Of a stretch of DNA of 64,000 nucleotides, positions 56,235 through 62,637 are shown piece by piece. Each line of letters starts with the position of its first letter. Within the stretch, counting starts at the first letter, position 1. A program made the translations under genes and the position numbers. The notes beneath the pieces are model-generated. The model was not told the DNA's origin. It searched no databases and saw nothing but the letters and a program-made list of their open reading frames with translations. This stretch comes from JBKPCD01 sp046727175 (lineage in GTDB: Bacteria; Acidobacteriota; Vicinamibacteria; Vicinamibacterales; 2-12-FULL-66-21), in the NCBI GenBank assembly GCA_046727175.1, contig JBKPCD010000092.1, positions 1 to 64,000 of the forward strand, given 5' to 3'.

Positions 56235-56281
56235 TCCGGCTCAGCGTGCCGCCAGACGCACGAGCCCGATCCATGGATGAT

Positions 56282-56326
56282 CGGCCCGGCGCCCAGCGCA
56301 GAAAACGCACGCTGGGGCCCGGGCCG
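56282..56326. terminator. Strong hairpin between convergent HU and small unknown gene
   Basis: CGGCCCGGCGCCCAGCG (56282-56298) pairs with CGCTGGGGCCCGGGCCG (56310-56326), 15 of 17 positions. It is placed as a bidirectional terminator but lacks a T-run on both sides. Confidence 0.6.
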
Positions 56327-56370
56327 CGCCGTCGTCCAGCGGGCTGATATGTTTCTTCCTTCCGCTGGTG

Positions 56371-56616
56371 CTACGCCGCAACCAGTGGGTGCCCCGCGAG
56401 CATGCGGCTGTAGACGGTGGCCGGCGCCAGACGAGCCACCTTCGATTCCAGGCTGGTGAGTGAATCATCGTCGAGAATGATTCGATCGGCGGCGCCGAGC
56501 AGCACCTCGCAGCTGAAGCGCCACGCGCCGCGTGCCGTCTTCTGCTCGAAATACCTCAACATGTAGCTTCGGCCGTCGATCTCGATCTCGGACGTCTTCA
56601 CGAGTTTGCGGAACAT
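56371..56616 (-). CDS. Small conserved-looking protein of unknown function
   Basis: The 81-aa protein starts at ATG 56616 (MFRKLVKTSEIEIDG). It has a mixed beta/alpha pattern, with beta strands EIEIDGRSYMLRYFEQ and RFSCEVLLG and a C-terminal helix. It carries no signal or membrane segment. I do not recognise the family. Good reading frame and codon use support a real gene. It faces HU across a hairpin. Confidence 0.5.
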   Translation of the reverse strand: MFRKLVKTSEIEIDGRSYMLRYFEQKTARGAWRFSCEVLLGAADRIILDDDSLTSLESKVARLAPATVYSRMLAGHPLVAA

Positions 56617-56639
56617 CGAAATCCTCCCGCTGATGAACA

Positions 56640-56795
56640 CCGGTTGCCGCGAATACTCAACGAGACGCGGATGGACGCGGACTGCCGCGGAAACGGCACA
56701 ACCAGAGTACCCATCTCATCGTTTGTCGCGATCCGCGCGCAGCGTGCAAATCGCGTCTCGTTCGTTTCAGATCCGTCTTCGTTCGTATAAACCCG
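56640..56795. repeat. GAGACGCGGAT repeat fragment near the histidine kinase stop
   Basis: CTCAACGAGACGCGGATG at about 56656-56673 and CGCGTCTCGTTCGTTTCAG at 56752-56770 share the core with the 17440-17775 minisatellite. No gene is seen. Confidence 0.7.
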
Positions 56796-56799
56796 CATT

Positions 56800-58545
56800 T
56801 CAGCCTGCAACCAACGCGATAGGTTTCGCGCGCGTTCGCGGAAACTCGATCGTGAACGTGGTCCCCTTCCCGCTTTCGCTCGCGACCGAAATCTCGCCGC
56901 CGAGCTGCTCGACGATCTTTTTCGAGATCGCGAGTCCCAGCCCGAGGCCGCGGCGCTTCGTGGTGACGAAGTCCTCGAAGATCTTTCCGAGCCGATCGGG
57001 TGGAATCCCGCAGCCCGTGTCGTAGACGCGAATCTGCACGATTTCGTCTCGCAATTCCGTCGCAACCGCAACGAGCCCGCCGGGGGCCGTCGCTTGGATG
57101 GCATTGATGATCAGGTTGCGGTACACGCGGCCGAGCGCGAACACGTCGGCTTCGATGTAAGCGCCCTCCGCGGCGAGCTCCGTTCGCAGCGTCACGCCAG
57201 CCGTCTCTGCGTGCTGCTGCATCGACTCGGCGACCTCCGCGATCGAGCGATCGACGTCGACGGGGAACCGCTCGAGTGGAATCGGCTTCGCGATGTTGCG
57301 CAGATCGTCGAGGACCCGCTTGATGATGACCATTTCACGCTCGACGGTCCGCTTGAAGATGTCGCGGTACTCCAGGTCGTCGAACATCTTCTGAATCAGC
57401 TTGCAGCTGTTGCCGATGTTCTGGATCGGGTGCGACAGGTCGTGGACGAGGCCGGCAGCAATCCGGCCGAACATCGCCTGCCGCTCCTGCTTGCGGACGT
57501 CCTCCTGCAGCTGCACGAGGCGATCGGCCATCGAGTTGAACGACTCTCCGAGCTGATGGATCTCGTCGCTTCCCGAGAGCGCGACGCGTTCATCCATCCG
57601 GCCGTCGGCAATCGCCTGCGTGGCTTTCGTCAGCGCGAAGATGCGTGTGATGAACGATCGTCCCCAGAGCCATCCGAGCGTCATCGTGCCCATCAGCGCG
57701 AGACCGATGACCACGAGCAGGTTGCGCTGGAGACGCGCCGCGATGCCGAACGCCTCGGTGGTGGGTTGCTCGACGACGACGGTCCAATTGAGATCCTCGA
57801 CGCGGGACATCGCTGCCAGGATCTTCTCGCCGGTCTCGTCGCGGTACCGGCCGGATGCTTCCTTTTCTCTCGCGCGGCTTCTGACGAACTCCTGCTCGGC
57901 GCTCTTCTGCTCGGGGTTGGCCGCCAGTCGTTTCTTGTTCGGATTCCCGTGCGCGACGATTCGCAGGTCCTCGCCAAGCAGCGACGCGTAGCCGGTTTGA
58001 CCGACCCGTATCCGGTCGACCACGCGCCACAGCTCTTCGAGCGCGATCTCGCCGACGACCCACGCGGATTCCTGACCGACGTCAGCGGCGCGGATCGCGA
58101 TCGTCGTCGTTGGGAGACCGTCGTCGTCCTGCCGCAAGGGTGCGACGTAGACGCCGTCGCTGCCGACGTCGCGCGCGTTGGGAATGCTGACTCGCGGTTT
58201 GTCGAAGCGGCTGGTGGCCATGACGCGGCCGCCGACATCGAACATCGTGATCTCACGGAATTCGGGGAACTCCAGTACGTAGTCCTTCAGGATTCGCGAG
58301 CGCTGCCACGCCTCGACTCCGGGCGTACGGAGCTCCACGCCAATGGACTTGAGCACGCGCTCGTTGTTGCGGATGTACAGGCGGATCTGCTCGGCCACCT
58401 GACGGCCGACGCGGAGGTTGCCCTCGGTCACCGATTGGCGCGTGCCTGCCTGAAGCTGATACAGCGACACGGCGCCGTAGATGACGAGCGGGCCGACGGC
58501 CGCCGTCGCGATCAGCATCACGAAGCGTCCGGTGATCCCTTTCAT
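56800..58545 (-). CDS. Sensor histidine kinase with periplasmic sensor and HAMP
   Basis: The 581-aa membrane kinase has a TM helix at 8-27, a periplasmic domain of about 240 residues with a dCache-like pattern, a second TM (275-297), HAMP (298-350), a phosphoacceptor H368 in V-H-D-L-S-H-P, and ATPase boxes N (N481), G1 (D509-T-G-C-G-I-P) and G2 (GLGLGLAISKKI). H-D-L-x-H-P is common in kinases that work with NtrC-type regulators. The start overlaps the SBP stop (ATGA), so the two are translationally coupled. The likely partner is the NtrC regulator 4 kb away at the other end of the cluster. The signal may be the peptide bound by the SBP. Confidence 0.9.
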   Translation of the reverse strand: MKGITGRFVMLIATAAVGPLVIYGAVSLYQLQAGTRQSVTEGNLRVGRQVAEQIRLYIRNNERVLKSIGVELRTPGVEAWQRSRILKDYVLEFPEFREITMFDVGGRVMATSRFDKPRVSIPNARDVGSDGVYVAPLRQDDDGLPTTTIAIRAADVGQESAWVVGEIALEELWRVVDRIRVGQTGYASLLGEDLRIVAHGNPNKKRLAANPEQKSAEQEFVRSRAREKEASGRYRDETGEKILAAMSRVEDLNWTVVVEQPTTEAFGIAARLQRNLLVVIGLALMGTMTLGWLWGRSFITRIFALTKATQAIADGRMDERVALSGSDEIHQLGESFNSMADRLVQLQEDVRKQERQAMFGRIAAGLVHDLSHPIQNIGNSCKLIQKMFDDLEYRDIFKRTVEREMVIIKRVLDDLRNIAKPIPLERFPVDVDRSIAEVAESMQQHAETAGVTLRTELAAEGAYIEADVFALGRVYRNLIINAIQATAPGGLVAVATELRDEIVQIRVYDTGCGIPPDRLGKIFEDFVTTKRRGLGLGLAISKKIVEQLGGEISVASESGKGTTFTIEFPRTRAKPIALVAG

Positions 58546-60080
58546 TTTCGTGCTGAGACCGCGGGCCTCACGGGTTGCCAGAGCCGTATGGCCGGCATGA
58601 TGTCGCTAGGTCCCTGGTCGGGGATTTGGAAGTCGTTCGTCAGTACTCGAGTCGCCGTAGTCCATGCGAGAAACACTGCTGGCGGGTCTTCGAAGAACGC
58701 GCGCTGCAGGTCCGCGACCGCCGAGCGAACATCATCATCAGCGACGGCGGCTCGAAGCCGGTCGAGCGCCCGATCGGCCGATGTGTATCCGGACTGGACA
58801 GCTCGTGTCGATCCGCGTGGGGGCGAGTGCCAGACCGAGTACAGGAAGTCGAGTGGCCTCGATCCGAGCGTCGGGATCAAGACGGCTTCGTAGTTGCCTG
58901 TGAAGAGGTGCTTTTCGGCCATATCTCCAAACGAGATTGGCTGGACCTCCATATCTACACCGATGTCGAAAAGTTGCTTCTGTACGAGGAGAGCAATCCG
59001 CTCGAGAGCGGGATCGCCCGCGACGACGCGGCACGTGAAGTGAAATCGGCTCGGCATGCGGCCTTGAACGCGTTCTCGACCTTCGGGGTATCCCGCAGCG
59101 TCGAGACGCAGTCGGGCCGCATCGGGATTGTATGCAAAGGTCCGCTGCGCCGCAGAGTAGGCCCAGTGAAACGGCCACACCGGAGTATCGAGTACCATCC
59201 CGCGTTTGCGCATCCCCACGTCGACGATCCGCTGCTTGTCCACGGCCTCGTTCAGAGCCTGACGCACCTCTCGACTCTTGAACACCGGATGGCGCAGGTT
59301 GAACAACAGGTGGATGTAGTACGCCCGTACGAAGGTATGTGTCTGGACCGCCGATTCCGCTTCCTGGAAGTCGGCGGCGTCGGCGCTCACCTCATAGAGC
59401 ATATTGATCTGACCGCGCATCATGGAGGCCCATGCGCCACGCTGTGTCGGATAGTTGATGACTTCTATACGATCGATGGCAGGGCGTCCCTGGTAGTACG
59501 CGTCGAAGCGGTCGAGAACGATGGGTGAATCGTCGGACACACGCTTGAACGGTCCGATGCCAATCGCTGGCTTATTCGGTAACACGAGATCGACAGTGGC
59601 GAGATCGGCTGGCAGAAACCCTTCCGGTTGCGACGTCTTGATTACAACGTCCGGGCCCTCAGCGGTTACCGACACGATGCTGGAGCTCGTCGCGCCTTTC
59701 AAAGCATCGGTGAGAATGGACGCGGCCAAATCGCTGGTGAGCGGCGTGCCGTCGTGGAAATAGACCTTCGGACGCAATCGAAGCCGGAGGCCGAGGTTGT
59801 CAGGAAGCCAGGTCCAATTCTCGACCGCGCGCGGGAGGAGCCGTCCATCCCACGCGATGCCGAGCGGCGCCTCGACGGTGACGTTTCGAACAATTGCCCG
59901 GACTCCATCGCCCCCGGCGCCGCGTGGAATAGAGGCTCCGATGCGCAACACTGCCGGTGCTTCCCGAGTGTGATTGGAGGCGCCGCAACCGGTGAGACAC
60001 ACGACGGCAGAACTGGCGAGGACTGTGCGCCAGAGGACCGATGCCGAACGTGGCCGATACCAAAGAGTACTCGTAAGCAC
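58542..60080 (-). CDS. Peptide-type ABC substrate-binding lipoprotein (SBP family 5)
   Basis: The 512-aa lipoprotein has a lipobox L-T-G-C32 and a family-5 periplasmic binding fold (conserved ENWTWLPDNLGLRLRLRPKVYFHDGTPL block). These proteins bind oligopeptides, metal chelates or small sugars. No permease or ATPase gene is next to it, so it may act as a sensor rather than for import. It starts with GTG 60080; the stop overlaps the histidine kinase start. It is placed downstream of the two mini-genes and upstream of the kinase, suggesting it detects the peptide product. Confidence 0.85.
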   Translation of the reverse strand: MLTSTLWYRPRSASVLWRTVLASSAVVCLTGCGASNHTREAPAVLRIGASIPRGAGGDGVRAIVRNVTVEAPLGIAWDGRLLPRAVENWTWLPDNLGLRLRLRPKVYFHDGTPLTSDLAASILTDALKGATSSSIVSVTAEGPDVVIKTSQPEGFLPADLATVDLVLPNKPAIGIGPFKRVSDDSPIVLDRFDAYYQGRPAIDRIEVINYPTQRGAWASMMRGQINMLYEVSADAADFQEAESAVQTHTFVRAYYIHLLFNLRHPVFKSREVRQALNEAVDKQRIVDVGMRKRGMVLDTPVWPFHWAYSAAQRTFAYNPDAARLRLDAAGYPEGRERVQGRMPSRFHFTCRVVAGDPALERIALLVQKQLFDIGVDMEVQPISFGDMAEKHLFTGNYEAVLIPTLGSRPLDFLYSVWHSPPRGSTRAVQSGYTSADRALDRLRAAVADDDVRSAVADLQRAFFEDPPAVFLAWTTATRVLTNDFQIPDQGPSDIMPAIRLWQPVRPAVSARK

Positions 60081-60238
60081 CTTCCTCTTAATCGAGTGAC
60101 TCTAATGCGCACACCAACGGAGCAAACCGACGCTCGCCGACAGCAGAGTCGATGAGCCGACCGGACCTCCGTTCGCTACGAGCAGTCGCCGTCCCTTGTG
60201 CTGACGGCGAGGCCAGATGCGAGTTCAGCGGGACGGCA

Positions 60239-60272
60239 AAGCCCGTTGCCGTGGCTCCCCGGCGACGGGCTT
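60239..60272 (-). terminator. Hairpin after the second precursor peptide
   Basis: Read on the minus strand, AAGCCCGT-cgccggggagccacggca-ACGGGCTT folds into an 8-bp outer stem plus inner CGGC/GCCG pairs, about 20 bp after the 31-aa gene. It is followed by T-G-C-C, so the T-run is weak. It could partially stop transcription and keep peptide mRNA in excess over the SBP and kinase. Confidence 0.55.
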
Positions 60273-60290
60273 GCTGCCACCGCTCGCTGT

Positions 60291-60386
60291 CTACTTCGTC
60301 GGTGTGGACGGCTCGTCGACGTAGAAGGGACACCGCGCGTGTGGGTTCACCTTCTTCGTTCCGGCCTTGACGACCTGAATCTTCAT
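60291..60386 (-). CDS. Candidate RiPP precursor peptide 2 (31 aa)
   Basis: This gene is too short for normal gene finders but well supported. ATG 60386 is preceded by AGGAGAGTTGCG, an ideal Shine-Dalgarno and spacing. The 31-aa product begins MKIQVVKAGTKK and contains C19-P20-F21-Y22-V23-D24, then E-P-S-T-P-T-K. The N-terminal 18 residues are basic, like a leader. The P-F-Y-V-D segment matches P-W-L-V-D of the upstream 26-aa gene. It lies 51 bp after that gene and follows the radical SAM maturase, whose natural substrate it probably is. The modification is not known. Confidence 0.65.
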   Translation of the reverse strand: MKIQVVKAGTKKVNPHARCPFYVDEPSTPTK

Positions 60387-60436
60387 CGCAACTCTCCTCA
60401 GTTCTTGAAATCCTTGACGATGTTCTCGTGTCGCGA

Positions 60437-60517
60437 CTACCGCAGCTGATCGACCACGACGTCCACTAACCAGGGCCGCAGCGTTCCCTTCTTCTTCGCG
60501 TCCTTCCGCCCTTTCAT
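60437..60517 (-). CDS. Candidate RiPP precursor peptide 1 (26 aa)
   Basis: ATG 60517 has the near-perfect Shine-Dalgarno GAGGAGG seven bases ahead. The 26-aa product is strongly basic at the start (MKGRKDAKKKGTLR), followed by R14-P15-W16-L17-V18-D19 and a V-V-V-D-Q-L-R end. The P-[WF]-[LY]-V-D motif is shared with peptide 2, suggesting the same maturase acts on both. A 10-bp perfect hairpin (60552-60577) sits 35 bp upstream of the ribosome binding site. The alternative is a chance ORF, but two tandem mini-genes each with an ideal ribosome binding site and a shared motif is a strong coincidence. Confidence 0.65.
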   Translation of the reverse strand: MKGRKDAKKKGTLRPWLVDVVVDQLR

Positions 60518-60551
60518 GGCTTTGCCTCCTCTGAATGATTGCTTCTCTCAC

Positions 60552-60577
60552 GCGCGTCGGGCTCTATCCCGACGCGC
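60552..60577 (-). promoter_or_regulatory. Perfect 10-bp hairpin upstream of precursor peptide 1
   Basis: GCGCGTCGGG and CCCGACGCGC form a perfect 10-bp stem with a 6-nt loop (60562-60567) between the maturase stop and the first peptide. No T-run follows on the minus strand. It may be an mRNA processing or stabilising element that uncouples peptide from maturase levels. Confidence 0.55.
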
Positions 60578-60711
60578 TGCGGCTCGACTTGCTACGAGCC
60601 CCCAACGCGCAAACAACGCGCGTCGGGGACCCCGCCGCCCGCTCGCCGCGGCCACGGGCGCTCCGCTGAGGTGCACGCAGGGCCTCCACGCCCCGCGCCC
60701 TCACGCTCTGT

Positions 60712-62127
60712 TCATCCAGCCAGCGCTGGCGCCATCTCGCGCGCAGCTTGGTGCGCCAGCGCCGCGAGGCTCGATTCGAAACTTGGTTTGTGACAGTTCG
60801 GTTTGTTCATGTCGCTCAGCTCGCTGTGCGACGCTACGCTGCAGCCGCCGGCGCAGACGGGGATGAACGCGCAGTCGTTGCACTCCTTCCACGCCGCGAG
60901 CCTCTCGAAACGCTCCGCCGCGCGATTTCGCCACTCCTCCTCGCGTCCGTCGATGTGCCCGGTCGACGTCGTGGACTCACCAGCGAATCCGGGACAGGCG
61001 TACATCGAGCCGTCGGGGCCGATCGTGTGTGCGTGGCGCTTGTGAATCTCGCACGGCCCCATGTGGACGCCGTCCACGGTGCGAAAGCCGCGCGCGATAG
61101 TCTCTTCACGGAGGTAGGAGATCTTCTCGTCCAGAAACGAGCAGTTGCTGCAGGCGTTCGTGCCGGTGCCCGCGGCGGTCATGCAGCTTCCGTTGAGCGG
61201 CTTGCCCGACGTCCCGACCGCGGTCAGGGGGATGTACCCTTTGGGTTTCTGAGCTCGGGCTTCGCGGATGATCGGCTTGAACGCGACTTTCGCGAGCTTG
61301 TCGGCGAATTCCTGCTCGCGGAGGAAGTCGAGCAGCGCCGGATAGCTATCGACCGACGATTCGTCGAAGTTCCCGCCGATCGAGATCCGGCACTTGTGCG
61401 CGACCTGTCGGATGTTGTTGACAATCCTGTCGAACGTCCCCTGTCCACCGCGGAGCGGCCGCATCCGGTTGTGCGTCTCCCGATCGCCGTCGAGCGTGAC
61501 CTTCACGCCGTTCAGCCCGAAGGGGAGCAGGCGATCGACGATGTCGGGAGTCAGCAGCAACCCGTTCGTGATGATGTTGATCAGCAGGCGCACGCCCCGC
61601 GCAGAACAGCTCGCCGCGACGCGCTCGGCCAGGTAGTAGAGGACCGGCAGATTCAGCAGAGGCTCGCCGCCGAAGAACGTCAGGACCATGCTCTCCGGCG
61701 AGACGGCGTCGAGCCGTCCCTCGGTCCAGCTCGCAACTCGCTCGGCGGTCTCGAGCGACATCTTCACGGCATGCCTGTTGTAATCACCATGGTCTCCCTG
61801 GAGGCAGTAGTCGCACGCGAAGTTGCACTGCAGCGTCGTCAGAACCGTGACCCGCAGCTGTTCGCACGACTCCCGGAACTCCCGGAAGAACTGCTCGAGC
61901 TGACGCCGGTCCGACTCACGGCTTTCGACGATGAAGCCGTTTTCCTGGAGCGTCGCGAGCGCCTCGGTTTCCTCCGCGCTGAACGCGTGGTCACCGGCGC
62001 CCACGCGATCCAGCACGTCTGCGACATCTCGTGAGACAATCAGCTGCGCATCCGTGAAAGTGTTCATCAGGAACACCTCGTTGCGGTCCTCGAGGGGTAC
62101 ACGAACGTTGAACATCGAGGGCTGCAT
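60712..62127 (-). CDS. Radical SAM/SPASM peptide maturase
   Basis: The 471-aa enzyme has the radical SAM motif C101-x3-C105-x2-C108 (C-N-F-A-C-D-Y-C) and GGEPLL, so it binds [4Fe-4S] and AdoMet. The SPASM region has C359, C378 (Y-A-C-P-G), C416, C419, C425, C429 and C445, enough for two auxiliary clusters. The N-terminal 90 residues resemble the RRE-like domain of peptide maturases (NTFTDAQLIVSRDVADVLD). It probably makes a C-C, C-S or epimer modification on the mini-peptides encoded downstream. ATG 62127 has Shine-Dalgarno GAGAGGAGTG. A candidate sigma54 promoter and NtrC-type sites lie upstream. Confidence 0.92.
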   Translation of the reverse strand: MQPSMFNVRVPLEDRNEVFLMNTFTDAQLIVSRDVADVLDRVGAGDHAFSAEETEALATLQENGFIVESRESDRRQLEQFFREFRESCEQLRVTVLTTLQCNFACDYCLQGDHGDYNRHAVKMSLETAERVASWTEGRLDAVSPESMVLTFFGGEPLLNLPVLYYLAERVAASCSARGVRLLINIITNGLLLTPDIVDRLLPFGLNGVKVTLDGDRETHNRMRPLRGGQGTFDRIVNNIRQVAHKCRISIGGNFDESSVDSYPALLDFLREQEFADKLAKVAFKPIIREARAQKPKGYIPLTAVGTSGKPLNGSCMTAAGTGTNACSNCSFLDEKISYLREETIARGFRTVDGVHMGPCEIHKRHAHTIGPDGSMYACPGFAGESTTSTGHIDGREEEWRNRAAERFERLAAWKECNDCAFIPVCAGGCSVASHSELSDMNKPNCHKPSFESSLAALAHQAAREMAPALAG

Positions 62128-62214
62128 GGCACTCCTCTCCGGATAACCTCAGATCGCGTGAATGGTGTGAGCTCGGGAGAGCCGCGTAAACTCCGGCCGT
62201 CGATCACAAAAAAC

Positions 62215-62229
62215 TGCAACCGATATTCC
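62215..62229 (-). promoter_or_regulatory. Candidate sigma54 (-24/-12) promoter of the maturase operon
   Basis: On the minus strand the sequence reads GGAATATCGGTTGCA, giving GG and GC 12 bp apart with a consensus TTGCA -12 box. The -24 box fits only at GG (consensus TGGCACG). It lies about 90 bp upstream of the maturase ATG. The spacing and -12 box are good; the -24 match is weak. Confidence 0.4.
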
Positions 62230-62384
62230 GATGTGACGAACGACTGTCCAAAGAGTCACATCGCGACAGACGAACGCGCGTCAACGTCGGAAATACCCAG
62301 CCGTCGAACGGACTCTTTAGGACGTTGACATCACCACTGACTGCGCCACCAACCCGCGGTGAGTGTTACGAGTGGAGGCGCGCC

Positions 62385-62462
62385 GGCCAATGGATTGGCC
62401 TGTTCGGTCAATGGATTGGCCGATTCTCGGATCGCGCCGAGCAGAGCGGCCAATGAACGGCC
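62385..62462. promoter_or_regulatory. Three phased GGCCAAT..ATTGGCC inverted repeats (enhancer-like sites)
   Basis: Site 1 is the perfect palindrome GGCCAAT-GG-ATTGGCC (62385-62400). Site 2, GGTCAATGGATTGGCC, has one mismatch (62406-62421). Site 3, GGCCAATGAACGGCC, is partial (62448-62462). Centres are 21 and about 41.5 bp apart, i.e. two and four helical turns, so all three face the same side. They lie 170-245 bp upstream of the candidate -12 box, the usual position of NtrC-family enhancer sites. Confidence 0.6.
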
Positions 62463-62637
62463 TGATTCTGCAGCGCCGATCCTACACTTCGCGCGCACAA
62501 TCTCAGCAGTAACTCGCCGTCGCTCACGTGAATCCGTCCGCGAGCTTCCCGCCTCCGCTCGCGCTAATCCGACCCGCAAGTCGGCGTGCGGAGGCGGGCG
62601 CGGCACGCTAGAAAGCAAAGCTCGTCAGTAACGTGAG

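Larger units (their letters stand above)
62128..62637. promoter_or_regulatory. Intergenic control region of the RiPP cluster
   Basis: This 510-bp gap has no good ORF. It contains a possible sigma54 promoter at 62215-62229 and three inverted-repeat sites at 62385-62462, treated separately below. The 3' part (62470-62637) shows nothing clear. Confidence 0.55.

Noticed and set aside
57094..58893. 599-aa plus-strand ORF
   Set aside because: Antisense of the histidine kinase, which has full catalytic motifs.
60748..62034. 428-aa plus-strand ORF
   Set aside because: Antisense of the radical SAM maturase, whose Cys motifs are complete.
62331..62618. Small ORF in the control region of the RiPP cluster
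   Set aside because: Composition and lack of a ribosome binding site suggest a chance ORF across the inverted-repeat sites.
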